A stretch of DNA of 64,000 bases from Bacillus kexueae (GCF_022809095.1 NZ_JALAZE010000002.1:496001-560000); one strand, 5' to 3'; counted from the stretch's first letter, positions 8,603-19,396 are shown. Notes: generated by a model from the letters alone, not told the origin. A program made the numbers and translations.

Positions 8603-9952
8603 ATGACAGATATTAAATATGTCACCGTCACTGCCTTAACAAAATACATAAAACGAAAATTTGATGTTGATCCACATCTCCAAGATATATGGATTAAAGG
8701 TGAGCTTTCCAATGTCAAAATGCATAGTAGAGGTCACATGTATTTTACGTTAAAAGACCAAGGTGCTAGAATACAAGCGGTAATGTTTGCTGGGCAAAAT
8801 CGCCAACTTAAATTTCGTCCAGAAGATGGTATGAAAGTTCTTATTCGCGGTGAAATATCGGTGTATGAACCGAGTGGTACGTATCAAATCTACGCGAAAG
8901 AAATGCAACCGGATGGTGTCGGAAGTCTCTACTTAGCTTATGAAGAGCTGAAAAGAAAGCTAGAGGGTGAAGGTCTATTTGATCAACGATATAAAAAATC
9001 TATTCCTTTATACCCTCAAGTCATAGGGGTCGTTACTTCTCCAACGGGAGCAGCGATTCGTGATATATTAACAACTATAAAACGAAGGTATCCGATGGGA
9101 AAGGTGATTTTATTCCCTGCTCTTGTTCAAGGGGTTGAAGCAAGTAAGTCGATTGCAAAACAGATAAAATGTGCTAATGAACGGAATGATATCGACGTAT
9201 TAATTGTTGGAAGAGGTGGAGGTTCAATTGAAGAGCTATGGGCTTTCAATGAAGAAATCGTGGCTAGAGAAATATATCATTCTTCGGTTCCGATCATATC
9301 AGCCGTTGGACATGAAACGGATTATACAATAGCAGATTTTGTTGCTGATATGAGGGCCCCTACTCCGACTGGTGCAGCTGAGTTAGCCGTTCCTCATTAT
9401 TCAGAATTATTGGAACGCGTTTCGAATAGAAAAATGCTCCTCATACGTCAAATGAATGAAAAGATAAGATTTGAAAAAGGGCGATTAAGTCGATTGCAAA
9501 AATCGTATGCATTCAAGTATCCAAAACAGCTTTATGCACAAAAAGATCAACAATTGGATTTAGCAGTGGAGCGTTTAATACGAATTTCTCGTCAACGTCT
9601 TAAAGAGAAACAGTCAGAGCTTAACATGCTAGAAAAGCAATTACAGCATCAACATCCAAAAGCAAAACTAGATCAATTTAAAGAACATCAGCAACGTTTA
9701 CAGCGGATGATTATCCGTGAGATGGAACGATTATTAAAAGCAAAACAATCTTCTTTTGCTACTAGTGTTTCAAAGTTAAATGCTTTAAGTCCATTAAAGA
9801 TTATGGAAAGAGGATATAGCCTCGTTTATAAGAATGATGATTTAGTGAAGAGTATAGAACAAGTTCGTGAAGAAGAGCGAATTAAAATAAAAATGCAAGA
9901 TGGTACGATACATTGTAAAGTTGTTGATGTGAATAAGGAGGATCTCGTATGA
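8603..9952 (+). CDS. xseA: Exodeoxyribonuclease VII large subunit
   Basis: Catalytic subunit of the single-strand-specific exonuclease VII. An N-terminal OB-fold (about residues 1-100, ending [17 protein letters not shown]), the catalytic region with [14 protein letters not shown] and [16 protein letters not shown], and a long coiled-coil C-terminus (about 270-400) are visible. The start at the second of two adjacent ATGs (8603) is eight bases from GGAG and gives 449 aa, the family length. It overlaps xseB by four bases (ATGA), coupling the two subunits. Confidence 0.95.
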   Translation: MTDIKYVTVTALTKYIKRKFDVDPHLQDIWIKGELSNVKMHSRGHMYFTLKDQGARIQAVMFAGQNRQLKFRPEDGMKVLIRGEISVYEPSGTYQIYAKEMQPDGVGSLYLAYEELKRKLEGEGLFDQRYKKSIPLYPQVIGVVTSPTGAAIRDILTTIKRRYPMGKVILFPALVQGVEASKSIAKQIKCANERNDIDVLIVGRGGGSIEELWAFNEEIVAREIYHSSVPIISAVGHETDYTIADFVADMRAPTPTGAAELAVPHYSELLERVSNRKMLLIRQMNEKIRFEKGRLSRLQKSYAFKYPKQLYAQKDQQLDLAVERLIRISRQRLKEKQSELNMLEKQLQHQHPKAKLDQFKEHQQRLQRMIIREMERLLKAKQSSFATSVSKLNALSPLKIMERGYSLVYKNDDLVKSIEQVREEERIKIKMQDGTIHCKVVDVNKEDLV

Positions 9953-10188
9953 GTGATAAAAAAGAATTAACTTTTGAAGAAGCGATGAATGAGCTTGAAG
10001 AAATTGTTGGAAAACTCGAAGAAGGAGATGTTCCGTTAGAAAAAGCGATTCAGTTTTTCCAAGAAGGAATGAAATTATCAAAGCTCTGTCATGAGAAGCT
10101 ATCCCATGCTGAAAAGCAGATGGACTATATTTTAACAGAAAATGGGGAGTTAGAACCATTTGAAATTCAGGAGGAAAAAGAGGCATAA
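9949..10188 (+). CDS. xseB: Exodeoxyribonuclease VII small subunit
   Basis: A 79-aa helical protein with the family core [24 protein letters not shown] and an adjoining second helix. It binds XseA to make active exonuclease VII. It overlaps the xseA end by four bases and shares one base with ispA (TAATG), so all three are probably translated together. A good ribosome site (AAGGAGG) lies inside the xseA end. Confidence 0.95.
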   Translation: MSDKKELTFEEAMNELEEIVGKLEEGDVPLEKAIQFFQEGMKLSKLCHEKLSHAEKQMDYILTENGELEPFEIQEEKEA

Positions 10189-11069
10189 TGGAGCGAATTT
10201 CATCCTTTTTAAAAAAAAGAAAAAGTGAAATTGAAGAGATATTACCGACATTTGTGAGTAGTTTGCAAGCGCCTGAAACGATAAAGGAATCAATGGTTTA
10301 CTCCTTAAGCGCTGGTGGAAAGAGAATTCGACCTGCACTTGTTTTAGCTATGTTACATTCTTATGGTCGAAATGAAAAAATTGGTTTCCCTATTGCTTGT
10401 GCAATCGAGATGATACACACGTACTCGTTAATTCATGATGATTTGCCATGTATGGATGATGATGATTTAAGAAGAGGGAAACCTACTAACCATAAAGTCT
10501 TTGGTGAAGCAATGGCTGTTCTAGCTGGAGATGGGCTCTTAACCGAAAGTTTTCGTATTGTGGCAGAACAAGAAGAATTGCCTTTTTCCAAACGAATCCA
10601 ACTGATTATTGAGCTTGCGAAAGCAGCAGGTGTGGAAGGAATGGTAGGAGGTCAAGTCTTGGATATTGAAGGCGAGGGTCAAGCTCTCACATTAGAAGAA
10701 CTGAAATCTATTCACGAGCATAAAACGGGGAAATTGTTAGAAGTAAGTATGGTAGCGGGAGCGATTCTTTCCGATGCCCCAAATCAGGAAATTCAAGTTA
10801 TTCGAAAAATAGCCTACCATTTAGGAATCGCTTTTCAAATTCGAGATGATATTTTAGATATTGAAGGCGAAGAAGAAAAAATAGGAAAGCCGGTTGGTTC
10901 TGACACATTAAATGAAAAAACAACTTACCCATCCTTGTTAACAATGGAGGGAGCGAAAACAAAATTAGTTGAACATGTGGAAACTGCAAAACAATATTTG
11001 CATACATTATCCATAAATACAGAATTATTGGAAGAACTTTGTGACCTTATAGCATCAAGGGATCATTAA
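10188..11069 (+). CDS. ispA: Farnesyl diphosphate synthase (polyprenyl synthetase)
   Basis: Condenses IPP with DMAPP and GPP to form C15 farnesyl diphosphate. The first Asp-rich motif is DDLPCMDDDD (about residues 84-93) and the second is RDDILD (about residue 223); GGKRIRP near residue 44 binds substrate. Length is 293 aa. The gene joins xseB by a one-base overlap and is followed by the OLE RNA and oapA, then dxs, which makes the isoprenoid precursor; this ispA-OLE-oapA-dxs order is known from OLE-bearing Firmicutes. Confidence 0.95.
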   Translation: MERISSFLKKRKSEIEEILPTFVSSLQAPETIKESMVYSLSAGGKRIRPALVLAMLHSYGRNEKIGFPIACAIEMIHTYSLIHDDLPCMDDDDLRRGKPTNHKVFGEAMAVLAGDGLLTESFRIVAEQEELPFSKRIQLIIELAKAAGVEGMVGGQVLDIEGEGQALTLEELKSIHEHKTGKLLEVSMVAGAILSDAPNQEIQVIRKIAYHLGIAFQIRDDILDIEGEEEKIGKPVGSDTLNEKTTYPSLLTMEGAKTKLVEHVETAKQYLHTLSINTELLEELCDLIASRDH

Positions 11070-11081
11070 GATTTTCAAACA

Positions 11082-11110
11082 TTGAATAAGTCAGACCTAT
11101 ATGCTATAAT
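11082..11110 (+). promoter_or_regulatory. Sigma-A promoter for OLE RNA
   Basis: TTGAAT at 11082-11087, a 17-base spacer, and TATAAT at 11105-11110 preceded by TG (extended -10). The predicted start, near 11117, coincides with the first conserved stem of the RNA. OLE can thus be made independently of ispA read-through. Confidence 0.8.
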
Positions 11111-11116
11111 AGTCGC

Positions 11117-11700
11117 TAGAATCTTACTGGGTGGTGCAGTATTCTAGTCAGCCCTCCAGTTCTGAAGGCGGGCCTAAAAATCCGCTAAAGGGCACATCGA
11201 TGAAGTTCCTTGTGTTGGCTTGAGGCGCCCAGCCTTGGGTTGATGCTGGGAGTTAAGGTTAGAGGGCGATCCACAAAGGCATGTGGGCGTTGACCCTCTT
11301 TCCGCGGAGGCCCATTTGCGTATCCACATTTGTGAGGTATGGAATGGGGTATGAACCTGCTTACGTCCAATAAAAAGGGCGGGCAGCGTAGCCTGCCTTG
11401 AGTGGAGTTTGAGGGGATTATGGTTAAATAGTAACCTTTTCATATGGCCAATGAAAGGGTTGCTGTATGCCATATGAAATCAACTCTGCAAAAGAGGCTA
11501 GGAACTGGCTAAAGGCTGTTGAGGAAAACTCCTAGACTGTTTGCATCCTGCAACATATGTAAAGGATTATAGTACGGACTAAGTGGTAATCCAGTCTAGC
11601 AATTGGCGACAATGCTAAGTTACGTTTAAAGGGAAACCGCCAGAGTGGCAACGCTCGGTACGTAGCTGGGAAAACCTACTGGACCTAAGCCGTAATTTTT
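11117..11700 (+). ncRNA. ole: OLE RNA (ornate large extremophilic RNA)
   Basis: A 584-base non-coding, GC-richer stretch between ispA and a membrane-protein gene, the diagnostic position of OLE RNA. It opens with a CTAGAAT/ATTCTAG stem (11116-11147) and holds many local helices, such as CCCAGC/GCTGGG at 11228-11250 and CATATGG/CCATATG around 11440-11477. Reading frames on either strand inside it are short and unlike proteins. In known hosts the RNA is abundant, binds OapA, and sits at the membrane, with roles reported in ethanol, cold and Mg2+ stress. The 5' end is from the promoter; the 3' end is approximate, and an imperfect AT-rich stem follows at 11694-11735. Confidence 0.88.
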
Positions 11701-11792
11701 ACTTTATGTATGACCACCCACCCTTTACATAGTAAAATTTATCGTTTATTTCATATAAAATATAAAAAAGGTATAGGTGTAAAAAAACAAAA

Positions 11793-12407
11793 ATGAAGGA
11801 ATTATTTCGACAATCCATTAAATGGAGCTTTAGTATCGCCGTTATCACGTTCGTGTTAGCGGCTCTTTTTTCAGTTATATCCAATTCAACATTAAGTGGG
11901 GTTGGTTGGACAATAGGAATGGTCATTGTTCTCATCATCGTATTAGTGGGAATCTTTTTTGATATGTTAGGTATTGCTGCTACAGCAGCCAACGAAGTAC
12001 CATTTCATGCAATGGCATCGAAAAAGATAGCGGGAGCACGTCATTCCATCGTCATTATTCGAAATGCAGATCGTTTTGCAAACTTCTGTAATGACGTCAT
12101 TGGAGATATTTCAGGGATAATTAGTGGTACGGCTTCAGCCATTGTTGTTCTACAATTAACATTAAATTTTCATTATGAACAAGGATCTGCCTTTGAATTA
12201 GTGGTTTCTGTTATCTTCACAAGTGTCGTAGCTGCTTTAACAGTAGGCGGAAAATCTCTTGGTAAAACGTTTGCTATTCAATATTCTACAGATATAATAT
12301 TTCAAGTCGGAAAACTATTTTATTTTTTAGAAAACCGGTTTAATATTGTATTGTTAAAAGAAAACAAAGGTAAAAATAAAAAGAATCGAAACCAGAATCG
12401 AAAGTGA
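11793..12407 (+). CDS. oapA: OLE-associated membrane protein OapA
   Basis: A 204-aa polytopic membrane protein with hydrophobic spans near residues 11-31, 36-60, 105-126 and 131-150, a conserved polar loop (ANEVPFHAMASKKIAGARHS), and a very basic tail (KGKNKKNRNQNRK). Its place directly after the OLE RNA and before dxs identifies it as OapA, the protein that anchors OLE RNA in the membrane in B. halodurans. The FFDMLGIAATAANEVPFHAMA region recalls the DUF21/CNNM membrane domain of Mg2+ transporters, without CBS domains; that similarity is from memory and is not proven. The only ribosome site (AGGTG) lies 13 bases from ATG, which is far. The basic tail is a plausible RNA contact (inference). 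Confidence 0.85.
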   Translation: MKELFRQSIKWSFSIAVITFVLAALFSVISNSTLSGVGWTIGMVIVLIIVLVGIFFDMLGIAATAANEVPFHAMASKKIAGARHSIVIIRNADRFANFCNDVIGDISGIISGTASAIVVLQLTLNFHYEQGSAFELVVSVIFTSVVAALTVGGKSLGKTFAIQYSTDIIFQVGKLFYFLENRFNIVLLKENKGKNKKNRNQNRK

Positions 12408-12416
12408 GTGGTCCTT

Positions 12417-14318
12417 TTGGATCTATTATCTATAAAGAATCCATCATTTCTAAAAAAACTATCGAATCAAGAGCTAGAAACATTAAGTGAAGAGATTCGA
12501 TCATTTTTAATTAACAAATTATCCGTAACCGGAGGACATATTGGACCGAACCTTGGTGTCGTTGAATTAACGATTGCATTACACAAAGTGTTTGATAGTC
12601 CGAAAGATAAGTTTATCTGGGATGTTGGCCACCAATCATATGTTCACAAAATTTTAACTGGAAGAGCTGCCCAGTTTGATACACTTAGACAATACAAAGG
12701 GTTATCTGGCTTTCCGAAGCGTTCTGAAAGTGAACATGATGTATGGGAAACAGGACACAGCTCGACTTCGTTATCGGCTGCAATGGGAATGGTCATAGCT
12801 CGTGATTTAAAAGGGACAGATGAGCATATCATTCCGATTATCGGTGACGGTGCGTTAACGGGTGGTATGGCACTGGAGGCGCTAAATCATATCGGTCATG
12901 AACAGAAAGATATAATCGTCGTCTTAAATGACAATGAAATGTCAATTGCGCCGAACGTAGGTGCTCTTCATAATGTTTTAGGAAGACTTCGGACTGCAGG
13001 AAAGTATCATTGGGTGAAAGATGAATTAGAATATTTACTCAAGAAAGTCCCAGCGGTAGGGGGGAAACTAGCTTCCACTGCTGAACGCGTAAAAGATAGT
13101 TTAAAGTATTTCTTTGTTTCTGGGATGTTTTTTGAGGAACTAGGATTTACATATCTAGGCCCAGTGGATGGTCACAACTTTGATGATTTATTCGAGAATT
13201 TACGGTATGCAAAAAAGACGAAGGGGCCGGTTTTACTTCATGTACTAACGAAAAAAGGGAAAGGCTATTTACCAGCTGAATCTGACAAGGTCGGTACATG
13301 GCATGGAACGGGACCTTATAAAATTGAAACGGGAGATATTATTAAACCAAAAAATAGTCCTCCTTCTTGGAGTGGTATCATAAGTGAAACTGTAAGGAAA
13401 ATGGCAAGAAACGACGAACGAATTGTAGCTATTACTCCTGCGATGCCAGTAGGCTCCAAGCTGGTCGGCTTTGGTGAAGAATTTCCTGACCGTCTATTTG
13501 ATGTAGGGATTGCTGAGCAACATTCTGTAACATTAGCTGCTGGCTTAGCTCAAGATAAGATGAAACCGTTCTTGGCAATTTATTCAACGTTTTTACAACG
13601 TGGATACGATCAAGTTGTTCACGATGTATGCCGACAAAATTTGAACGTGTTCTTTGGTATTGACCGATCGGGTCTTGTTGGAGCTGATGGAGATACGCAC
13701 CATGGTGTGTTTGATATCGCTTTCTTAAGGCATATTCCGAATCTTGTATTGATGATGCCGAAAGATGAAAATGAAGGACAGCATATGGTTTGTACGGCGT
13801 TGACATACGATGATGGACCGATTGCCTTACGTTATCCGCGAGGGAATGGTTTAGGTGTTCCACTTGATGAGGAGTTAAAGCCGATACCAATTGGATCGTG
13901 GGAAGTGTTGAAGGAAGGTAGGGACGCCACGATTCTTACGTTTGGAACAACAATTGGTATGGCCCTTGAAGCTGCAGAGGACCTTGAGGAGAAAGGTGTT
14001 TCTGTACAGGTTGTAAATGCTCGTTTTATTAAGCCTTTTGATAAAGAGATGCTCCATCAGATTTTATCAATGAACAAGCCTGTGTTAACGATCGAAGAAG
14101 GAGTATTACAAGGTGGTTTCGGTAGTGGAATCCTTGAGTTCGCTTCAGAACATGGATACGACGGTGCTGTTATTAGGCGATTAGGTATACCTGATACGTT
14201 CGTTGAACATGGAAGCGTATCAAAGTTATTGGAAGAAGTGAACTTAACGAAAAACGCGATCTTAGAACAAATTTTAACAATGATACCAGCAGTAGAAAAA
14301 GGAAGGAATTATGGCTAA
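12417..14318 (+). CDS. dxs: 1-deoxy-D-xylulose-5-phosphate synthase
   Basis: Thiamine-diphosphate enzyme that condenses pyruvate and glyceraldehyde-3-phosphate, the first step of the MEP isoprenoid pathway. TPP site [18 protein letters not shown] with the partner NDNEMSI, a substrate region [13 protein letters not shown], and transketolase domains 2 and 3 ([22 protein letters not shown]) are present. TTG at 12417 gives MDLLSI and 633 aa, exactly the B. subtilis form; a GTG three codons upstream (12408), adjoining the oapA stop, is the alternative. It overlaps the tlyA-like gene by eight bases. Confidence 0.95.
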   Translation: MDLLSIKNPSFLKKLSNQELETLSEEIRSFLINKLSVTGGHIGPNLGVVELTIALHKVFDSPKDKFIWDVGHQSYVHKILTGRAAQFDTLRQYKGLSGFPKRSESEHDVWETGHSSTSLSAAMGMVIARDLKGTDEHIIPIIGDGALTGGMALEALNHIGHEQKDIIVVLNDNEMSIAPNVGALHNVLGRLRTAGKYHWVKDELEYLLKKVPAVGGKLASTAERVKDSLKYFFVSGMFFEELGFTYLGPVDGHNFDDLFENLRYAKKTKGPVLLHVLTKKGKGYLPAESDKVGTWHGTGPYKIETGDIIKPKNSPPSWSGIISETVRKMARNDERIVAITPAMPVGSKLVGFGEEFPDRLFDVGIAEQHSVTLAAGLAQDKMKPFLAIYSTFLQRGYDQVVHDVCRQNLNVFFGIDRSGLVGADGDTHHGVFDIAFLRHIPNLVLMMPKDENEGQHMVCTALTYDDGPIALRYPRGNGLGVPLDEELKPIPIGSWEVLKEGRDATILTFGTTIGMALEAAEDLEEKGVSVQVVNARFIKPFDKEMLHQILSMNKPVLTIEEGVLQGGFGSGILEFASEHGYDGAVIRRLGIPDTFVEHGSVSKLLEEVNLTKNAILEQILTMIPAVEKGRNYG

Positions 14319-15165
14319 AAAAGAACGTTTAGATGTTTTACTCGTAGAACGAGGTCTTGTTGAATCTAGAGAGAAAGCAAAAAGGTCCATAATGGCAGGG
14401 CTCGTATATAGCAACGAGCAACGAATGGATAAGCCTGGTGAAAAAGTAGAAGTTGATATCCCCCTTACTATAAAAGGAAACGTGTTGCCATATGTGAGTC
14501 GAGGGGGATTAAAGCTTGAAAAGGCGATACGAGAGTTTAATCTTAATTTAAACGATTTAACCATGGTAGATATCGGTTCTTCTACAGGAGGATTTACGGA
14601 TTGCGGACTTCAAAATGGCGCTAAAATGTCATATGCCATTGACGTTGGTTATAACCAACTTGCATGGAAGTTGAGGCAGGATGATCGAGTAGAAGTTATG
14701 GAAAGAACGAATTTCCGCTATGTGACAGCGGCTGACTTTCAAAAGGGAATGCCACAATTTGCATCCATTGATGTTTCTTTCATCTCGCTACGTCTCATAT
14801 TACCTGTACTAAAAACGATTCTTGTTCCTAACAGCCAAATCGTTGCACTCGTTAAGCCGCAGTTTGAAGCAGGAAAAGAAAACGTCGGAAAAAAAGGAAT
14901 TGTTCGTGATCCATCTGTTCATGAACAAGTCTTAAATGACATCACTAGTTTTGCTATTAATGAAGGTTTCCATTGCAAACATTTAACTCATTCACCCATA
15001 ACTGGTGGGGATGGTAATATCGAGTTCCTCCTTCATTTACATTTTGAAGGAAATATAGAATGTGGCCAAAACGACATTCAAAAATCGATTAAAGAAATTG
15101 TTTTAAATGCCCATGAACAGTTAAAAAAATCGACGAATACAGGAGAAGATTCATTACAGGGATAG
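14311..15165 (+). CDS. yqxC: TlyA/YqxC family rRNA methyltransferase
   Basis: Has an N-terminal S4 RNA-binding domain (about residues 1-65, [25 protein letters not shown]) and a C-terminal FtsJ-type methyltransferase fold with the SAM loop [15 protein letters not shown] (about residue 88). Related TlyA proteins 2'-O-methylate rRNA; older annotations call them haemolysins. Its 284 aa is normal (B. subtilis 281). It is translationally overlapped with dxs. Its stop lies in the left arm of a terminator hairpin. Confidence 0.9.
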   Translation: MAKKERLDVLLVERGLVESREKAKRSIMAGLVYSNEQRMDKPGEKVEVDIPLTIKGNVLPYVSRGGLKLEKAIREFNLNLNDLTMVDIGSSTGGFTDCGLQNGAKMSYAIDVGYNQLAWKLRQDDRVEVMERTNFRYVTAADFQKGMPQFASIDVSFISLRLILPVLKTILVPNSQIVALVKPQFEAGKENVGKKGIVRDPSVHEQVLNDITSFAINEGFHCKHLTHSPITGGDGNIEFLLHLHFEGNIECGQNDIQKSIKEIVLNAHEQLKKSTNTGEDSLQG

Positions 15166-15184
15166 CCAATGCTATTCCTGTTTT
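15156..15184 (+). terminator. Terminator after yqxC
   Basis: ACAGGGATAGC, CAAT loop, GCTATTCCTGT, then TTTT. It overlaps the yqxC stop codon. Confidence 0.8.
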
Positions 15185-15287
15185 CAATGTCAAAAAAGTG
15201 ATTGGTAAATGATAACAAATGAATGCGTGTACTTTTTAAGCTAATTTGGATAACATGAGATTAGAGAAAAGTTTGAGAGGTGCCAAA

Positions 15288-15737
15288 ATGAATAAAGGGC
15301 AAAGACATATAAAGATTCGTGAATTAATTACAAACTTTGAGGTTGAAACACAAGATGAGCTTGTTGACATGCTAAAGAACGCAGGTTTTAATGTGACACA
15401 GGCGACCGTTTCTCGTGATATTAAGGAATTACATTTAGTGAAAGTTCCAATGCCGGATGGTCGTTATAAGTATAGCCTTCCAGCAGATCAACGGTTTAAC
15501 CCACTCCAAAAATTAAAGCGAGCTTTAATGGATGCGTTTGTCAAAATTGATGCTGCAGGGCATTTGCTTGTTATGAAAACAATGCCTGGTAATGCAAATG
15601 CAATAGGGGCATTAATTGATAACCTAGATTGGGAAGAAATTTTAGGAACGATCTGTGGAGATGATACAATATTAATCATTTGCCGTACGGCTGAAGATAC
15701 GGAAGTTTTAACGAATCGTTTCTTGGACATGCTTTAA
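15288..15737 (+). CDS. argR: Arginine repressor ArgR/AhrC
   Basis: Arginine-responsive transcription factor. An N-terminal winged helix ([31 protein letters not shown], about residues 39-55) and a C-terminal hexamerisation and arginine-binding domain ([30 protein letters not shown]) are intact. Starting at ATG 15288, after GAGAGGTG, gives 149 aa, identical to AhrC in length; the longer frame from 15246 is not supported. The gene stands between yqxC and recN, as in B. subtilis. Confidence 0.96.
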   Translation: MNKGQRHIKIRELITNFEVETQDELVDMLKNAGFNVTQATVSRDIKELHLVKVPMPDGRYKYSLPADQRFNPLQKLKRALMDAFVKIDAAGHLLVMKTMPGNANAIGALIDNLDWEEILGTICGDDTILIICRTAEDTEVLTNRFLDML

Positions 15738-15761
15738 CCCAACCGACAGAGGTGAATTAAT

Positions 15762-17453
15762 GTGTTAGCGGAAATATCCATTCGTAATTTTGCAATTATC
15801 GAATCGTTGACAGTATCGTTTGAAAAAGGATTAACGGTGTTAACAGGGGAAACAGGCGCCGGTAAATCGATTATTATTGATGCAATTTCATTGTTAGCTG
15901 GTGGAAGAGGCTCTTCTGAATTTGTTCGTTACGGTGAGAAAAAAGCTGAGATAGAGGGTTTGTTTTTGCTTGACCATGAAAAGCATCCATGTGTTAAAAA
16001 GTGTGAAGAATTCGGCATTGATCTTCAAGATGGGATGGTTATATTACGCAGGGATATTGGAGCAAATGGAAAAAGTGTTTGTAGAGTGAACGGAAAGCTC
16101 GTAACGATAGCGGTATTACGTGAAATCGGAAGGTTGCTTGTTGATATACATGGTCAACACGACAATCAAGAACTGATGGATGAACATCATCACTTACATT
16201 TGCTCGATGAATTTGGTGGTGAAGAAGTAAAACGAGCCAAAGGAGATTACTTAGAACTGTATAATCGGTACGTAGAGCTTTCTAATCGATTAAAACGATT
16301 ATCTGATAATGAACAAGAAATGGCACATCGTTTGGATTTGATTCAATTTCAGCTTAATGAAATAGAATCAGCAGGTTTAGAGCCGGAGGAAGATGTAAGG
16401 TTACAAGAAGAACGAAAACAAATCGTTAATTTTGAAAAAGTATATAAAGCAATGCAAAATGCATACAATGCTTTGCAAGGGGACCAGCGTGGACTTGACT
16501 GGCTAGGGGTAGCTATGAGTCATTTAGAAGATGTTGCGGATATTAATGACACCTTGCAAACACTGTCCGAAACGGTATCCAATCATTATTACATAATTGA
16601 AGATATAACTTATCAATTGCGAAATGAGCTCGATACGCTTGAATTTGACCCAGAAAGATTAAATACGATTGAATCTCGCTTGAATGAAATCAACCACTTG
16701 AAACGAAAATACGGTCATTCAGTCGATGAAATTTTAGCATACGCCGCTAAAATTGAAGAAGAAATTGAAACGTTAACCAATCGGGATAGTCACATTCATA
16801 AAATACGCGAAGAACTTCAATCTATACGTAACGATTTGCTCGTAGAAGCAAAAAATATTTCTAAAATAAGAAAAAAATGGGCGAAAACCTTAACAGAAAA
16901 AATTATGGAAGAACTTAAGGCGCTGTATATGGATAAAACGACTTTCTCGGTGCAGTTCTTAACAGAAACGGAAGACGTTAACTTTACTCAAGAAGGAATT
17001 GATCGAGTAGAGTTTTACATATCTACGAACCCTGGTGAGCCGTTAAAACCCCTTGCTAAAGTCGCCTCAGGTGGGGAATTATCTCGTATTATGCTGGCGA
17101 TGAAATCGATATTTTCAAAACACCAAGGTATTACTTCAATTATATTTGACGAGGTAGATACGGGGGTAAGTGGACGAGTAGCGCAAGCAATCGGCGAAAA
17201 AATTTACAAAGTTTCAGAAGGCTCTCAAGTATTATGTATCACCCATTTACCGCAAGTGGCTGCAATGGCGGATACACATCTTTTTATTTCCAAGGAAACG
17301 AAAGATGGTCGAACGAAAACAAGTGTAAAGCCACTTGAACAAGATGAAAAAATTAAAGAAATTGGCCGAATGATTGCGGGCGTGGAAGTAACGGAATTAA
17401 CAAAACAACACGCAAAAGAGTTATTACAATTAGCACATACCGTTAAAAGTTGA
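15762..17453 (+). CDS. recN: DNA repair protein RecN
   Basis: SMC-like ATPase that acts at double-strand breaks. It has Walker A GETGAGKS (about residues 29-36), a long central coiled coil (about 150-370), the ABC signature ASGGELSR (about 433) and Walker B IIFDEVDTG (about 464). Its length is 563 aa, against 576 in B. subtilis. The start is GTG at 15762, with AGAGGTGA upstream. It is the last gene before a terminator. Confidence 0.96.
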   Translation: MLAEISIRNFAIIESLTVSFEKGLTVLTGETGAGKSIIIDAISLLAGGRGSSEFVRYGEKKAEIEGLFLLDHEKHPCVKKCEEFGIDLQDGMVILRRDIGANGKSVCRVNGKLVTIAVLREIGRLLVDIHGQHDNQELMDEHHHLHLLDEFGGEEVKRAKGDYLELYNRYVELSNRLKRLSDNEQEMAHRLDLIQFQLNEIESAGLEPEEDVRLQEERKQIVNFEKVYKAMQNAYNALQGDQRGLDWLGVAMSHLEDVADINDTLQTLSETVSNHYYIIEDITYQLRNELDTLEFDPERLNTIESRLNEINHLKRKYGHSVDEILAYAAKIEEEIETLTNRDSHIHKIREELQSIRNDLLVEAKNISKIRKKWAKTLTEKIMEELKALYMDKTTFSVQFLTETEDVNFTQEGIDRVEFYISTNPGEPLKPLAKVASGGELSRIMLAMKSIFSKHQGITSIIFDEVDTGVSGRVAQAIGEKIYKVSEGSQVLCITHLPQVAAMADTHLFISKETKDGRTKTSVKPLEQDEKIKEIGRMIAGVEVTELTKQHAKELLQLAHTVKS

Positions 17454-17480
17454 AGCCTTTAAGGCTTCTTCTTTTTTTTT
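17452..17480 (+). terminator. Terminator after recN
   Basis: GAAGCCTT pairs with AAGGCTTC across a tiny loop, then a T-rich run interrupted by C. The stem starts within the recN stop. Confidence 0.8.
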
Positions 17481-17782
17481 GGAGTGACAGTTTCCGATCA
17501 TAAAAATTTAACATTTCGCGATTCAGTATGAAAGTCGAGCAAACTCATTAAGTCCTCGCAGTCTAACTCCCAGAGAAGTCAAGCCTTTTTTAACAGCATT
17601 GTAAGCTTTCCCTCGTCCTGAATGCCACAATCCTTAACCGAAAAACTTTTCGTTTCATTCATTTCTTTAATTCTCCATTAAATTCTTATATTTGCAGTTA
17701 TATTTGAACTTGGACAAGGAAAAATTAATGAATGTAGCCATATAAAAAATATGGTGTGGATGGGAGCGAGGAGAGTGAAAAG
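17481..17782. other. Intergenic region before spoIVB
   Basis: About 300 bases with no gene. It must hold the spoIVB promoter (sigma-F/sigma-G type in B. subtilis), but I cannot place it with confidence. A small inverted repeat CCATAT/ATATGG at 17737-17753 lies 30 bases before the start codon. Confidence 0.4.
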
Positions 17783-19075
17783 ATGAAAGGTTTACAAATA
17801 AGAAAAATAATTGGTGCAATTCTCCTTGTTTCTTTACTTTGTATAGGTTTTGCCAAACCTGTTCATGAATATGTATCAATGCCTAAACACCTTACCGTTT
17901 TTGAGCATCAAAACGTTAAAATTAACGCATTACCCGTAAATTCAGAAATCCATGACCAGACCACGAATGCTTTTAAAATTGGTAAAGATGAAAATGAGCT
18001 AGAAATTCGAGGACAATCAAATGGACAAGGGGATGTCGTGTTTGATTTTAACGGATTCCCATTAAAGAAGGTTTCCGTCGATGTTGTACCTGATTTGAAA
18101 GTGGTCCCTGGAGGCCAATCAATTGGAGTGAAATTGAATACATTAGGTGTACTAGTTGTAGGATTTCATCAAATTGAAACTAGCCAGGGGAAAGCATCAC
18201 CTGGAGAAAATGCTGGAATTCAAATCGGAGATATTATTACAAAGATAAACGGTACGAAAATTGAGAAGATGAATGATGTAACTCCTTTCATCGAGAAATC
18301 TGGAAAAACAGGTAGTCCACTACAATTGGTAGTGAAACGAAACGACCAATTAATTGAAACTACTTTGACCCCTGTTAAATCAGAGCATGACCAATCGTAT
18401 AGAATTGGGCTATATATTCGTGATTCTGCAGCAGGAATTGGAACCATGACTTTTTACGAACCAAATTCAAAAAAATTTGGTGCATTGGGGCATGTGATTT
18501 CAGATATGGACACAAAAAAGCCAATTGTCGTCCATGATGGAAAAATTGTTCGCTCAACTGTCACCTCTATAGAGAAAGGCAGTAATGGAAGCCCAGGTGA
18601 AAAATTAGCAAGATTTTCTGATAACAAAGAAATTATTGGAAACATCTCACGTAATACTCCATTTGGGATTTTCGGGCAGTTAGAGAAAGGACTTCAAAAT
18701 GGTGTAATGGATCAGCCTTTGCCTATCGCTCTTTCTCATGAAGTGAAAAAAGGGCCAGCTAAGATTTTAACCGTTGTGGAAAAGGATAAAGTTGAAGCGT
18801 ATGATGTTGAAATTGTTAGTACGGTTAACCAAAAGTTTCCTGCAACAAAAGGTATGGTTATAAAAATAACTGATTCAAAGTTGTTAGAGAAAACGGGTGG
18901 TATTGTTCAAGGAATGAGTGGTAGTCCCATTATTCAAGATGGAAAGATAATAGGAGCAGTAACACATGTATTCGTCAACGACCCAACTTCTGGATACGGT
19001 GTGCACATTGAGTGGATGTTACAAGATGCGGGAATTGATATTTATCAGAAGAAAGATCAAAAAGAAGCGAGCTAA
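17783..19075 (+). CDS. spoIVB: SpoIVB peptidase
   Basis: Forespore-secreted serine peptidase that signals activation of pro-sigma-K in the mother cell. It has an N-terminal membrane anchor (residues 5-24), a PDZ domain (about 100-190, [19 protein letters not shown]), and the SpoIVB peptidase domain with the catalytic His in [11 protein letters not shown] and Ser in GMSGSPIIQ (about residue 375). The start at ATG 17783 follows a GAGGAG site and matches the family; length is 430 aa. It is followed by a terminator, so spo0A has its own promoter. Confidence 0.96.
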   Translation: MKGLQIRKIIGAILLVSLLCIGFAKPVHEYVSMPKHLTVFEHQNVKINALPVNSEIHDQTTNAFKIGKDENELEIRGQSNGQGDVVFDFNGFPLKKVSVDVVPDLKVVPGGQSIGVKLNTLGVLVVGFHQIETSQGKASPGENAGIQIGDIITKINGTKIEKMNDVTPFIEKSGKTGSPLQLVVKRNDQLIETTLTPVKSEHDQSYRIGLYIRDSAAGIGTMTFYEPNSKKFGALGHVISDMDTKKPIVVHDGKIVRSTVTSIEKGSNGSPGEKLARFSDNKEIIGNISRNTPFGIFGQLEKGLQNGVMDQPLPIALSHEVKKGPAKILTVVEKDKVEAYDVEIVSTVNQKFPATKGMVIKITDSKLLEKTGGIVQGMSGSPIIQDGKIIGAVTHVFVNDPTSGYGVHIEWMLQDAGIDIYQKKDQKEAS

Positions 19076-19092
19076 ATATTAGCTCGTTTTTT
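19068..19092 (+). terminator. Terminator after spoIVB
   Basis: CGAGCTAA, ATA loop, TTAGCTCG, then six Ts. It includes the stop codon. Confidence 0.9.
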
Positions 19093-19094
19093 GA

Positions 19095-19388
19095 TTGTTA
19101 CAGAAATTTAAGTTCAATAAAGTGTTAAAGGATTCTCTTTACAGTTTTTTTGGTGTCTAGCTCCAAGCGCCATCAGCTCGGGTCGCTTCGGCCCTGCTGT
19201 GGCGACGGAAGCCTCCTAGAGGGTCCTCCAGCGCCCTTCGCCTAAGGACTTGCGCTTTTTCTGTGAAAATAAAAATTACCTATGAGCTGAATAATCGATC
19301 ATGATAGATAGATGGTAGAAAGGAAACCCCGGGGAGAATAAATTTTCATGTCCGGGGTGTGAGTGTAAAATCATGTATGTTTCTTATT
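19095..19388 (+). repeat. Dispersed 294-bp repeat, copy 2
   Basis: Second full copy of the 3673-3966 element, in the same orientation, beginning two bases after the spoIVB terminator T-tract. It differs from copy 1 by a few substitutions and single-base indels, for example in the AGGTCCTCCAG region. Confidence 0.92.
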
Positions 19389-19396
19389 ACTTTTTT

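Noticed and set aside
11174-11473. Minus-strand reading frames of 61-99 codons inside the OLE region
   Set aside because: They lie within the structured RNA, have no convincing ribosome sites, and their translations are low-quality and unlike known proteins.
13432-13890. 152-codon minus-strand frame within dxs and similar long antisense frames in accC, bkdR, lpdV and mutB
   Set aside because: They are shadows of strongly conserved genes in the opposite strand and lack start signals.
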